Positions 1 through 10,030 of a stretch of 64,000 bases of DNA are shown here, one piece after another. The position numbers were made by a program, and so were the translations under genes. Source of the stretch: Flavobacteriaceae bacterium (GTDB lineage Bacteria > Bacteroidota > Bacteroidia > Flavobacteriales > Flavobacteriaceae); NCBI GenBank assembly GCA_013003555.1, contig JABDIV010000052.1, forward strand, positions 1 to 64,000, written 5' to 3'. The notes under the pieces were generated by a model. That model had not been told where the DNA came from, ran no database searches, and was given only the letters and a program-made list of their open reading frames with translations. Positions within the stretch are counted from its first letter, which is position 1. Each line of letters opens with the position of its first letter.

Positions 1-204
1 GCCATCAAAATTCAAACCGGCTTCCTGAATTTTATCGATCAGTTCCCCTTCAATATTCGATTGGTAATAATCGATTGCTACCTCGGTATACTTTTTCCTC
101 AGGATTTCCAGGAATTCAGTAAAGGTAAGGCCTCCATAAATTTCGGGCTCTCGGGTTCCAAGAAGATTCAGGTTTGGACCGTTGATAATTATTAATTTTT
201 TCAT
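1..204 (-). CDS. aroQ: Type II 3-dehydroquinate dehydratase, N-terminal part (truncated by window edge)
   Basis: Minus-strand translation from 204 gives MKKLIIINGPNLNLLGTREPEIYGGLTFTEFLEILRKKY..., the characteristic AroQ N-terminus; open to position 1. Confidence 0.9.
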   Translation of the reverse strand, partial: MKKLIIINGPNLNLLGTREPEIYGGLTFTEFLEILRKKYTEVAIDYYQSNIEGELIDKIQEAGLNFDG

Positions 205-260
205 GGTATTATAAATGTGTCACCTTAATCCAAGCCATCAAATGTATAATTATTCCCCTA

Positions 261-821
261 TTATTGATCAAAGAGGAAACCTATTGAAAGACTAATAACA
301 GAATGCTTTTCCTCCTGATTAAGAAGAACTTCGCTCAAACCAAGTTGATAGCGTCCCTGAATAAAGAAACTAGCATCTACATTAATCTGCATCCCGAACA
401 CCCCGGAGACGTCCAGATCATTCACAGGTATATTTTGGACTTCCTGCCCTTCCCCGTCCAGTTCAGACCTGATATTCATAGCAAACTGGGGACCGGCCAT
501 CAGTCGAACATCATTAATCACTTCATAGGAAAAAAGGATGGGAAGGTTTAAATAATCGATTTTCGCTCTAAGTGTTCTACCTTCGAAATCGCGTTTATAG
601 CCTTGAGCCGAATAGAGTAATTCGGGTTGCAAATATAAATTTTCGGACAATTCCAGTTCGGCAACGGCTCCGAAATGCATGCCGAATTTCTGGTTATAAT
701 CATCGTTATTGGTTAAGGTGGCAAAATTCACACCTGCCTTTGCTCCAAAAATCAGATCCTGAGCCATCAAGCCATTCATGGCTAAACCACTCAGGATCAA
801 GAATACAATAATTCGTCTCAT
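261..821 (-). CDS. Outer membrane beta-barrel protein (PorT-like family)
   Basis: Signal peptide, GAKAGVNFATL start and QPELLYSAQG / YLNLPILFSYEV / AGPQFAMNI motifs typical of Bacteroidota 8-strand barrels. Confidence 0.85.
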   Translation of the reverse strand: MRRIIVFLILSGLAMNGLMAQDLIFGAKAGVNFATLTNNDDYNQKFGMHFGAVAELELSENLYLQPELLYSAQGYKRDFEGRTLRAKIDYLNLPILFSYEVINDVRLMAGPQFAMNIRSELDGEGQEVQNIPVNDLDVSGVFGMQINVDASFFIQGRYQLGLSEVLLNQEEKHSVISLSIGFLFDQ

Positions 822-857
822 GACCTCTTTTTATTGGTTACAGGTCAAATGTAAGAA

Positions 858-1472
858 TTAATCTTCAGAATTAGTTCCAGGCGCCAGATCGAATAAATAT
901 CCAACTGAAAATTGGAAAACACTGTTTCGATTAGTAAATCCAGTCTCAGTATCCCAGACATCGATTATACCGAAATTGTAACGGGCACCGAGATACAGAC
1001 CGGTTTCCATTTCATAACTTAAACCTAAAGCGAATGCGAAGTCGGTGGCCTTAAAGAATTCTTTAACGTCCTCTTCTCCTGAATCTCCGGGTGAATTGAA
1101 TTCATCCTTTGCAGAAAGTAAAAAACCAATTTGCGGACCGGCTTCCAGGTTTAATCCATCTGTCACTTCTACTTTGGCGATTACCGGAATATTGAGGTAG
1201 TTAAATTTTAACTTTCCATCGTAACCATCACTTTCGGAGTATTTGGTACCTTGTGTAGAATACAATACTTCCGGCTGAACTGAAAAGCCGTCTGAAATTG
1301 AAATGTCTGCCATTGCTCCAAAATGAATTCCTGTAAGCATACTCAAGTCTTCGGTATCATCTCCGCTAAAACTCGATAAATTTAAGCCCGCCTTAAGACC
1401 TAAATCGACCCCTTGTGCATTGATAGTGAAACTAAACAGTAGCGCCACTAAAATTAAAAATACATTTTTCAT
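858..1472 (-). CDS. Outer membrane beta-barrel protein, paralogue of 261..821
   Basis: Signal peptide; GLKAGLNLSSF, QPEVLYSTQG, YLNIPVIAKVEV, AGPQIGFLLSA; start chosen at internal MKNVFLILVALL. Confidence 0.85.
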   Translation of the reverse strand: MKNVFLILVALLFSFTINAQGVDLGLKAGLNLSSFSGDDTEDLSMLTGIHFGAMADISISDGFSVQPEVLYSTQGTKYSESDGYDGKLKFNYLNIPVIAKVEVTDGLNLEAGPQIGFLLSAKDEFNSPGDSGEEDVKEFFKATDFAFALGLSYEMETGLYLGARYNFGIIDVWDTETGFTNRNSVFQFSVGYLFDLAPGTNSED

Positions 1473-1611
1473 TATAATTGATTTTAACATGTTAAACCAA
1501 ATCTATAATGCAAGTGTGTGAGTTAATGGGTAAATGAATAAAAGATAGAAATCTTATGCGGACGAAATTAGTCTGTTTTCCTTTGACATCCAATGACTTT
1601 GGTCATATGAA

Positions 1612-1640
1612 TAAAAAAAAAGAGCCATTTGGCTCCTTTT
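1612..1640 (-). terminator. Rho-independent terminator for the 1668..2165 gene
   Basis: gagcc-attt-ggctc stem with an A-tract on the + side (T-tract on the minus strand). Confidence 0.6.
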
Positions 1641-1667
1641 AAATTATAATGTTTTTATGTTTTTTAT

Positions 1668-2165
1668 CTAAAACCCAAATTCTACACCCAGGGTAATAAT
1701 ATCAAAACTGCCACCACTTACACTCACTCCACGGTAAGCTCCAACGATGTCGAGTCCATCACTTACACCATATTGTATTCTAGGTGCATAATAAAAACCT
1801 CCATCATTACCATCGTTAACACCTATGGCATAACCCAGATCAACACCTAAGCTGAACTCATCAGATAAAGCTAAACGTCCGGCAGCTGCCAAAGGAATAA
1901 ATTGAATGTCGTCAACATCTACAGATCCTAGAGGACCTAAATCCAGCTCATCGCCGAATGAATGAGAGTAACCGGTTACAATACCTGCAGAAAAGCTATC
2001 AGATACCTCAAAATGATACCCAAGATCAACCACAATCGAGAATGTTGCCAAATCACCTGCATCTCCTATTGGAAGACCCAGGTTTATACCCGCTTTAAAA
2101 CCGTCTTGTGCTTGCACTCCAAATCCAAGTAATGCAACTACAGTAAATAACAAAAATCTTTTCAT
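1668..2165 (-). CDS. Outer membrane beta-barrel protein
   Basis: Signal peptide MKRFLLFTVVALLGFGVQAQ, glycine-rich alternating barrel pattern. Confidence 0.75.
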   Translation of the reverse strand: MKRFLLFTVVALLGFGVQAQDGFKAGINLGLPIGDAGDLATFSIVVDLGYHFEVSDSFSAGIVTGYSHSFGDELDLGPLGSVDVDDIQFIPLAAAGRLALSDEFSLGVDLGYAIGVNDGNDGGFYYAPRIQYGVSDGLDIVGAYRGVSVSGGSFDIITLGVEFGF

Positions 2166-2327
2166 AATTTGTAAATTTAGTTTTTGATTAATTAATTGAT
2201 CAAATTAAATAAAATTTATTAACATTTTATAGCATTTTATGTTGAAAAATACATTTTATCAATAAAATTAATAGTTTTGAAGCGTAATATAATACTTACA
2301 TTTTGTTTATAAGATAAATTTATCGAT

Positions 2328-3224
2328 TTGAACTGGAATCAAAGCCTTACCGATTACCAACATTATCTGAAGATTGAACGCGGTTTATCCGTTAATACCG
2401 TTCAGAATTATGCTTTAGACGTGAATAAACTAATAGTCTTTCTTTCCGACAACAACATCGATAAAAGTCCAACACAGATTTCAGCAGAAATCCTTCAGCA
2501 ATTTATTTACAGTATTGCGAAATCGGTCAACGCACGAAGTCAGTCTCGTATCATATCGGGATTACGCAGTTTTTTCGATTACCTGGTTTTCGAGAATTAT
2601 CGGGCTGATAATCCTATGGATCTAATTGAATCCCCAAAAATAGGACGAAAATTACCCGATACGCTTTCGGTTGATGATATCGACAGTTTAATCGCTGCTA
2701 TCGATTTAAGTAGCCCACAAGGCGAACGCAACCGAGCCATCTTAGAGACCTTGTATAGCTGCGGATTGCGCGTAAGTGAACTGACCCATCTCAAAATTTC
2801 AGATCTGTTCTTCGACGAAGGCTTTATCAAGGTCACCGGTAAAGGCAATAAGCAGCGCTTTGTGCCTATTGCCCCGAGTGCACAGCGGTACATCACAATT
2901 TACAAAGACCAGCTGCGAAACTCGATCGCTGTCGATAAACAATACGAAGACACCCTCTTTCTTAATCGAAGAGGGAGACAATTAACGCGAGCCATGATCT
3001 TTACCATCGTCAGGCAACTGGCAGAAAAGATCGGTCTGAAAAAAACCATTTCGCCACATACCTTCAGACATTCTTTTGCTACCCATTTATTGGAAAACGG
3101 AGCTGACCTGAGGGCCATACAACTCATGCTGGGCCATGAGAGCATAACAACGACCGAGATCTATATGCATGTAGATAATCGTCACTTAAAGGATGTGATT
3201 CATAAATTTCATCCCCGGAAATAA
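2328..3224 (+). CDS. xerD: Site-specific tyrosine recombinase XerD (TTG start)
   Basis: 298 aa; SPHTFRHSFATHLLENGADLRAIQLMLGHESITTTEIYMHV tyrosine recombinase catalytic motifs. Confidence 0.93.
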   Translation: MNWNQSLTDYQHYLKIERGLSVNTVQNYALDVNKLIVFLSDNNIDKSPTQISAEILQQFIYSIAKSVNARSQSRIISGLRSFFDYLVFENYRADNPMDLIESPKIGRKLPDTLSVDDIDSLIAAIDLSSPQGERNRAILETLYSCGLRVSELTHLKISDLFFDEGFIKVTGKGNKQRFVPIAPSAQRYITIYKDQLRNSIAVDKQYEDTLFLNRRGRQLTRAMIFTIVRQLAEKIGLKKTISPHTFRHSFATHLLENGADLRAIQLMLGHESITTTEIYMHVDNRHLKDVIHKFHPRK

Positions 3225-3256
3225 AAAAGGCATCGAAATCGATGCCTTAATTTTTT
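3221..3256. terminator. Bidirectional terminator between convergent xerD and rny
   Basis: aaaaaaGGCATCGA-aa-TCGATGCCttaatttttt, T-tract on both strands. Confidence 0.8.
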
Positions 3257-3269
3257 AATTTTGAAATCT

Positions 3270-4847
3270 TTATTTTGCAATATTAACCGCCCGGGTTTCC
3301 CTGATAACAGTAACCTTCACCTGTCCCGGATAGGTCATATCGGTTTGAATCTTCTGAGAAATTTCAAAGGAAAGCTGAGATGCTAATTCATCACTCACCT
3401 TCTCGCTTTCAACAATGACACGCAATTCACGTCCCGCCTGGATGGCATAAGCTTTTTTCACCCCGGTAAATCCGAAGGCAATATCCTCGAGATCCTTCAA
3501 ACGCTGAATATAGGAATCAAGCACCTGGCGTCTAGCGCCCGGCCTTGCACCGCTAATCGCATCACAAACCTGGACAATAGGTGATAGCAAGGACTTCATC
3601 TCGATCTCGTCGTGGTGAGCCCCTATCGCATTACAAACCTCTTTTTTCTCGCCATATTTCTCGGCCCACTGCATACCTAAAATAGCATGAGGGGTTTCCA
3701 TATCGGCCTCTGCATCTGGCACTTTGCCAATATCATGCAGCAGTCCGGCTCGCTTAGCCAATTTTGGATTCAACCCTAATTCGGAAGCCATAATGCCGCA
3801 AAGTTTGGCTACTTCCCTACTGTGTTGTAATAAATTCTGACCATAGGAAGAACGATATTTCATACGTCCAACCATTTTGATTAATTCTGGGTGTAACCCA
3901 TGAATACCGAGGTCGATTACCGTACGCTTACCAACCTCGATAATTTCCTGATTGATCTGCTTTCCGGTTTTTTTGACGACCTCCTCAATACGGGCGGGAT
4001 GAATACGACCATCGGTAACCAATTTATGAAGTGAAAGTCTTGCCGTTTCACGACGCACCGGATCGAAACAGGAGAGGATTATCGCTTCCGGGGTGTCATC
4101 AACAATTATTTCAACACCGGTTGCCGACTCGATTGCCCGGATATTACGGCCTTCACGGCCGATGATACGACCTTTTATGTCATCGGATTCAATATTAAAC
4201 ACAGAGACACAATTATCGATTGCCTCCTCGGTACCAACACGCTGAATCGTATTGATAATGATCTTTTTGGCCTCCTGCTGTGCCGTTAACTTGGCCTCTT
4301 CCATCTTATCCTGAACATAGGCCATGGCATCGTTCTTCGCTTCGCCTTTCAGCGATTCTATGAGCTGTTCTTTGGCATCCTCGGCAGCGAGCCCGGAAAT
4401 CACTTCGAGCTGCTTAACCTGGCTCTTGTGAACCTTCTCAACTTCCTGCTGACGCTTTTCGAGATATTCAGATCGCTTTTCGTAATCTTTTAATTTATCT
4501 TCCAGCGTATGGTTTAATTTTTTATTTCTTGATAACTCCGAAGAAACCTGTGATTCTTTATCGCGTGTCCGTTTTTCAGCATCAGCCATTTTTTTGTCCC
4601 GGCTTAAGATCACTTTTTCATGCTCAGATTTCAGTTCGATAAATTTTTCCTTGGCCTGTAGTATCTTGTCCTTTTTAATGGACTCGCCTTGGTGTTTGGC
4701 ATCTTTTATAATGGAATCGGCTTCTTTCTTTGCTGATTTTATGAGCTTTGAAGCATTGCTTTTCTCGATCGATTTAGTGATTATAAAACCGATGATCAGC
4801 CCTGCCAGCAACGTTCCGGCGCCGATAAGTATGGTATAAGTATCCAT
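3270..4847 (-). CDS. rny: Ribonuclease Y
   Basis: N-terminal TM helix, long coiled coil, KH motif [17 protein letters not shown] domain [21 protein letters not shown]. Confidence 0.95.
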   Translation of the reverse strand: MDTYTILIGAGTLLAGLIIGFIITKSIEKSNASKLIKSAKKEADSIIKDAKHQGESIKKDKILQAKEKFIELKSEHEKVILSRDKKMADAEKRTRDKESQVSSELSRNKKLNHTLEDKLKDYEKRSEYLEKRQQEVEKVHKSQVKQLEVISGLAAEDAKEQLIESLKGEAKNDAMAYVQDKMEEAKLTAQQEAKKIIINTIQRVGTEEAIDNCVSVFNIESDDIKGRIIGREGRNIRAIESATGVEIIVDDTPEAIILSCFDPVRRETARLSLHKLVTDGRIHPARIEEVVKKTGKQINQEIIEVGKRTVIDLGIHGLHPELIKMVGRMKYRSSYGQNLLQHSREVAKLCGIMASELGLNPKLAKRAGLLHDIGKVPDAEADMETPHAILGMQWAEKYGEKKEVCNAIGAHHDEIEMKSLLSPIVQVCDAISGARPGARRQVLDSYIQRLKDLEDIAFGFTGVKKAYAIQAGRELRVIVESEKVSDELASQLSFEISQKIQTDMTYPGQVKVTVIRETRAVNIAK

Positions 4848-4867
4848 GATTAATTAGCTTAGTTAAT

Positions 4868-5040
4868 AAAAAAAGCCTACACTAGTTTGTATTCTGTATA
4901 AACTCCTGAAAAACAGGTTTAGGGCTAACAAACTGCTCAAGTATCTGTTCAAAGACAGCCCGCTTTTACAGCTTAAACTCACCCTTTATAAAGAATTAAT
5001 GTTGAGTTTATCAAAAAAAATAACTAATGTAGGCAGTAAC
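4868..5040 (-). ncRNA. ssrS: 6S RNA (6S-Flavo-like), downstream of zapA
   Basis: 13-bp closing stem between 5022-5034 and 4875-4887 (one G.U pair) followed on the minus strand by T7; ~160 nt, rod-like; located between zapA and rny. Confidence 0.75.
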
Positions 5041-5059
5041 CTTATATATTTTAAAGAAC

Positions 5060-5353
5060 TCAAGCACTGCTGTGCTCCTTCAGAAGTTGGTCTAAGGCGA
5101 TAAGCCGTTCTTCAACCTCTTCACTTAAATTATCATTATCAATAACTTCTTGTTCAGACTGCGATGCGAATTGCAAGGCACACATTGCCAGAACATCTTG
5201 TTTATCTCTCACCGAATAACTTTGCTCAAACTGTTTGATCATGCCCTCTATTTTCTGCGCCGCCTTTCGCAATCCCTCTTCCTGACTCGGTACTATGGTC
5301 AAAGGATAAACACGATTAGCTATTGATAGCTTTATTTTAAGCTTTTCAGACAT
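5060..5353 (-). CDS. zapA: Cell division protein ZapA
   Basis: KLKIKLSIANRVYPLTIVPSQEEGLRKAAQKIEGMI; small ZapA fold. Confidence 0.9.
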   Translation of the reverse strand: MSEKLKIKLSIANRVYPLTIVPSQEEGLRKAAQKIEGMIKQFEQSYSVRDKQDVLAMCALQFASQSEQEVIDNDNLSEEVEERLIALDQLLKEHSSA

Positions 5354-5369
5354 CTTAAGGCTATGTCGC

Positions 5370-5660
5370 TTATTCTGATAATTGACCGATGCAATGATCG
5401 ATATCTCTTATCAGGGCATTTATTTTAAGCTTCGTTTCTCTTTTATTCTCGTCACTGCCAAGTAATGAATTGGCCATTTTAAGGGTCTCATACTTCTCCT
5501 CCCAAACACTGATCGATTCATTTTGTTGAAGAAGTTGTTGTTGCGTCTTTGTTAATTCTTCGCTTAAATTGGAATTGGTTTGTTTTAAAACCTCCAATCT
5601 GTGCAAGATCTTACTTATCCTGTTCTCTAAAGAATCAACAACCGACTCGATCTTACTCAT
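5370..5660 (-). CDS. Small coiled-coil protein (ZapB-like position, upstream of zapA)
   Basis: 96 aa, heptad-rich; same strand, 16 bp from zapA. Confidence 0.65.
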   Translation of the reverse strand: MSKIESVVDSLENRISKILHRLEVLKQTNSNLSEELTKTQQQLLQQNESISVWEEKYETLKMANSLLGSDENKRETKLKINALIRDIDHCIGQLSE

Positions 5661-5676
5661 GGATCAAATTCAATAC

Positions 5677-5715
5677 TTATCAGACAAAGTTAACATACCA
5701 GATCAAGAATAACAA
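5677..5715 (-). promoter_or_regulatory. Putative Bacteroidota-type promoter for the coiled-coil/zapA/6S unit
   Basis: Minus strand TAACTTTG (5692..5685) matches TAnnTTTG; TTG about 20 nt upstream (5715..5713). Confidence 0.45.
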
Positions 5716-5835
5716 TTCTTTTAAATAAAAACTTGAACCAATAGTATTCGATGAGTGTTCACAATATTATAAATAACTCATTGTTATAATCTTTGCTTAT
5801 TCTGATCATTTTAATAATTTAGCGGTATAGAAAAT

Positions 5836-7521
5836 ATGCGATACATTTTATTCTTTTTTAGCCTTTGTTCTCTGGGTCTTTTTGCCCAGAGTCCATATCC
5901 GCAGGATTATTTCAGAAAACCGTTGGATATCCCCCTCGTGCTTTCCGGAACGTTTGCCGAATTGCGTTCAAATCATTTTCATTCCGGACTTGACATAAAA
6001 ACGCAGCAGCGCGAAGGCCTCAAAGTCATTACATCGGCACCGGGCTACGTGAGTCGGATAAAAATTTCACACTACGGCTATGGGAAAGCCTTATACATCA
6101 CACACCCAAACGGTTACACATCGGTTTATGCACATCTCCAGAAATTTTCCCCTAAAATTGAAGCCTATGTAAAGGCAAATCAATACAATCAGGAATCATT
6201 TACCATTGAATTATTTCCCGCGGCCGAAGCGCTTTCACTGGAAAAAGATGAAGTCGTCGCATTTTCAGGAAATACCGGTGGATCGGGTGGACCACATCTG
6301 CATTTCGAGATTCGCGATAAAGCAGAACGTCCTATGAATCCCATGCTTTTTGGAATCGATGTAAAAGACACACGACGACCCATGGTTCTTCGTGCTTTTG
6401 CTTACCCTGTTGATGACAAGGCCCATGTGAATCATGCCACCGAACTTAACGAATTGAGACTTATTCCGATGAGCAATGGTGAATATCGGGTTGAAGACAT
6501 CAAAGCATACGGAAAAATAGGATTTGGTGTTGTGAGTTATGATCAGCAGGATATGGCACCAAACAAAAACGGATTGAGTCGGATCGAGTCCTTTTTCAAT
6601 GGAAATAAAAGCCTGATAATAGATTTTAAACGGTTTTCATTTGATGAAACCAAACATTTAAATCGATTGGTGGATTATAAATTCTGGAAAACAAATAAAT
6701 CAAGAATTCAAAAACTTTTTATCGAACCGAATAATCCCCTTAGCCTCTATCAATTCGCCGATAACAATGGCTATGTCAATATTGCGGATAGTACGGCATC
6801 GGTCTACAAGGTTAAAATCACGGACTACAAGAACAATGAAACCTGGCTGACAATCCCGATAACCGGTGTAATGAGTTCCGATGTTAAAACAAAAGATATC
6901 AAGGCGACCGATCATTTTATCTATGCCGAACAATCTAACCTTCTAGAACAGGGAAATGTAACCGTAAGTTTTCCGAAGAACACCTTCTATGACGATTTCT
7001 TTATCGATTTTTCGGTGGCGAACGACACACTTCAATTACATGAACCTCTTATACCTGCTCAGAAGAACTTCTATATCAGTTTTGATATCAGTCATTACAA
7101 ATCCGAAGAAAAAAACAAACTATACGTCGCATCTGTCTCGAAATATGGAAAACTGTACTATGTCAATAGTCAACGAAAAGGCGATGTATTAACCGGACGA
7201 ACCAAATCGCTTGGCACCTTTACCCTGGCCATTGATTCTATCGGGCCGTCGATAAAGCCGGTTAATTTTCAGGACGGAAAGTGGTTGAGCAAATACAGAT
7301 ATCTCAAAGTCAAAATTGAAGATAAAGAATCTGATATTAAAAGCTATAGAGCGACTATAAACGGGAAATGGATCCTTATGGAATACGATTACAAGAAGGA
7401 TACCCTGATCTATGATTTCAATGATGATGTTGTTCAGGATACAAAGAATAATTTAAAGATAATTGTTACTGATAATGTTGGAAATAGTTCTACATTTGAA
7501 GCAATCTTTTACCGCAAATAA
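5836..7521 (+). CDS. M23 family (LytM-type) metallopeptidase
   Basis: HFHSGLDIKT...YVSRIKISHYGYGKALYITHPNGYTSVYAHL...GGPHLHFEIRD. Confidence 0.92.
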   Translation: MRYILFFFSLCSLGLFAQSPYPQDYFRKPLDIPLVLSGTFAELRSNHFHSGLDIKTQQREGLKVITSAPGYVSRIKISHYGYGKALYITHPNGYTSVYAHLQKFSPKIEAYVKANQYNQESFTIELFPAAEALSLEKDEVVAFSGNTGGSGGPHLHFEIRDKAERPMNPMLFGIDVKDTRRPMVLRAFAYPVDDKAHVNHATELNELRLIPMSNGEYRVEDIKAYGKIGFGVVSYDQQDMAPNKNGLSRIESFFNGNKSLIIDFKRFSFDETKHLNRLVDYKFWKTNKSRIQKLFIEPNNPLSLYQFADNNGYVNIADSTASVYKVKITDYKNNETWLTIPITGVMSSDVKTKDIKATDHFIYAEQSNLLEQGNVTVSFPKNTFYDDFFIDFSVANDTLQLHEPLIPAQKNFYISFDISHYKSEEKNKLYVASVSKYGKLYYVNSQRKGDVLTGRTKSLGTFTLAIDSIGPSIKPVNFQDGKWLSKYRYLKVKIEDKESDIKSYRATINGKWILMEYDYKKDTLIYDFNDDVVQDTKNNLKIIVTDNVGNSSTFEAIFYRK

Positions 7522-7530
7522 TAACCGGTC

Positions 7531-9993
7531 TTGACATCTCAACGTTTCTTCTATTGTCTGTTATTTTGCTGTCTGTCGATCACGGCCATGGCGCAAACCG
7601 CCACCCTCAGAGGAGTTATTCTCGATGAATTAAACCAACCGATCGTTGGGGTTAATATCAGTGGCGCCGATTCGGGAACTACCACCAATGAGAATGGTTT
7701 TTATCTTCTCAAAATCCCCGCTAATGAGGAAGTGACAGTGGTGTTTTCACACATTAATTATAAAAAAATTACAGCCTCATTTAATTTGAAAAATGGAGCT
7801 TCCTTCGAATTCAACCCCGTCATGAGCCTTGAGATCGAGCAAATAGCTACTGTCGTGCTTCAGGGGAATCAACGCAAACGCGTGGAAGGCATTACGACTA
7901 TAGACCCCGAAATCGTAAGAACTATAAAAGGTGCGCAGCCGGGCGTTGAAAATCTTTTAAAAACGCTACCCGGTGTTAGTATTTCAAATGAACTCAGTAC
8001 CCAGTATTCGGTTCGCGGTGGGAATTTTGACGAGAATCTGGTTTATGTGAACGAAATTGAAGTCTACCGTCCATTTCTTATCCGTTCAGGCCAACAGGAA
8101 GGTCTGAGTTTCGTTAACACCGACCTGGTACGTAACGTTGATTTTTCGGCTGGCGGATTCCAGGCAAGATATGGGGACAAATTATCATCGGTACTGGATA
8201 TCACCTATAGAAACCCAGTTAAATTTGGCATTCGGGCTGATTTGAGCTTGCTGGGAGGCAGCTTATCCGGTGAAACGATTTCAAAAGACTCGAAGTTTTC
8301 AGGGATTGTTGGATTGCGTTACCGCGATAACACCTTATTGGTCGATGCCAGGCAGACCGAGACAAATTACGATCCCACATTCGCCGATGTTCAAACCTAT
8401 CTGACCTATAAATTTTCAGACAAGTTTCACTTGAGTTTCCTCGGAAATGCATCCGTAAATACCTATAATTACGAGCCACAAACCAGGCAAACTAATTTTG
8501 GCACCATCGCCAATCCTTTGGCCTTGTTGGTTTTTTATGACGGACAGGAGAAGGATGCCTATCAAACCTTATTCGGAGCATTTAAAGCGAATTATTTTGT
8601 GAATCCTGATCTTACGTTGAAGTTAATCGCTTCGACCTATCATACAACCGAGGAAGAATATTTCGATATTCTGGCTCAATACCGACTGGGTGAGGTAAAC
8701 AGCAATATCGGTGATGAAGATCTGGGAGAAGTGGAATTTAGCGAAGGGATTGGGGCTCAATTAAACCATGCACGAAACGACCTCGACGCTCTGATTACGA
8801 ATATTGAGCATAAAGGGTTTTATAATTTAAATGATAACAATATTGAGTGGTCGGTTAAATTCACGCATGAAGACATACGGGATCGCCTTGTGGAATGGGA
8901 AGTGATCGATTCGGCTGGATTCTCTATCAATCCGCCTAACATAGATGCCTTTAACGAGCAGCCTTATTCGCCTTATGAAGGTCCGCTTGTACCCTTTCAG
9001 AATATCAGAGCAACAAATAAAACCAAAATCAATAGAATACAGGCCTATGGCCAATGGAGTAAACGAGGCAGCATAGGAGATCATGATGTCTTCTACAATG
9101 CGGGTATTCGAATTCATAATTGGTCGGTTGAAGGCGAAGGAATTGTAAAGAGCTCTCAAACCGTTGTGAGTCCACGCGCCCAGTTCGCGATTAAACCCAA
9201 CTGGGAAAGCGATATGTTGTTCCGAATCGGCGCCGGGCTATATTATCAGCCACCATTTTACAGGGAATTACGAGACTCCTCGGGTACTGTAAACCCAAAT
9301 ACCAAGGCACAGCAATCCTTTCATGTTGTTGTGGGTAACGAATATAGCTTTGATATGTGGGACAGGCCGTTTAAGCTTATTTCGGAAGCGTATTACAAGA
9401 AATTATCCGACGTTAATCCATATACCATCGAAAATGTTCGCATCAGGTATCGTGCCCGAAATAATGCTGAAGCTTACGCCTATGGCTTGGATCTCCGACT
9501 CAACGGGGAATTTGTACCCGGAACCGAATCCTGGTTTAGTTTCGGTTACCTCAAGACGGAAGAGAACATAGACGGACGAGGCTATATTTCAAGGCCAACC
9601 GATCAGCGATTGAAGTTCGGGGTATTGTTTCAGGATTATGTTCCCAGGATACCCGATTTGAAAATGTATCTGAATCTGGTTTATCAGACCGGTGTACCCG
9701 GCGGATCACCGAGTTATGCCGATCCCTATGATTTTCAAAATCGGTTACCGGATTATAAGCGGGCCGACCTCGGTATTTCCTATGTATTGGTTGACCCCAA
9801 TAAAACCTATAATGCCAGTTGGAAAGATCCTTTTGATGAATTTACAGTTGGGATTGAGATTTTCAATATGTTCGATGTTCAGAATTCAATTACCAATACC
9901 TGGGTGAGGGATGTTTACAGCAAGAGGCAATATGCAATTCCCAATTATTTAACGCCGCGTATTTTCAATGTTCGGTTGGGGATGAAATTTTAA
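7531..9993 (+). CDS. TonB-dependent receptor with N-terminal carboxypeptidase-regulatory-like domain (TTG start)
   Basis: ATLRGVILDELNQPIVGVNISG, plug domain SVRGGNFDENLVYVNEIEVYRP, C-terminal barrel ending FNVRLGMKF. Confidence 0.93.
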   Translation: MTSQRFFYCLLFCCLSITAMAQTATLRGVILDELNQPIVGVNISGADSGTTTNENGFYLLKIPANEEVTVVFSHINYKKITASFNLKNGASFEFNPVMSLEIEQIATVVLQGNQRKRVEGITTIDPEIVRTIKGAQPGVENLLKTLPGVSISNELSTQYSVRGGNFDENLVYVNEIEVYRPFLIRSGQQEGLSFVNTDLVRNVDFSAGGFQARYGDKLSSVLDITYRNPVKFGIRADLSLLGGSLSGETISKDSKFSGIVGLRYRDNTLLVDARQTETNYDPTFADVQTYLTYKFSDKFHLSFLGNASVNTYNYEPQTRQTNFGTIANPLALLVFYDGQEKDAYQTLFGAFKANYFVNPDLTLKLIASTYHTTEEEYFDILAQYRLGEVNSNIGDEDLGEVEFSEGIGAQLNHARNDLDALITNIEHKGFYNLNDNNIEWSVKFTHEDIRDRLVEWEVIDSAGFSINPPNIDAFNEQPYSPYEGPLVPFQNIRATNKTKINRIQAYGQWSKRGSIGDHDVFYNAGIRIHNWSVEGEGIVKSSQTVVSPRAQFAIKPNWESDMLFRIGAGLYYQPPFYRELRDSSGTVNPNTKAQQSFHVVVGNEYSFDMWDRPFKLISEAYYKKLSDVNPYTIENVRIRYRARNNAEAYAYGLDLRLNGEFVPGTESWFSFGYLKTEENIDGRGYISRPTDQRLKFGVLFQDYVPRIPDLKMYLNLVYQTGVPGGSPSYADPYDFQNRLPDYKRADLGISYVLVDPNKTYNASWKDPFDEFTVGIEIFNMFDVQNSITNTWVRDVYSKRQYAIPNYLTPRIFNVRLGMKF

Positions 9994-10030
9994 TACTCCT
10001 ATTCTACTCTAACAGCATCACAATGCTTTT

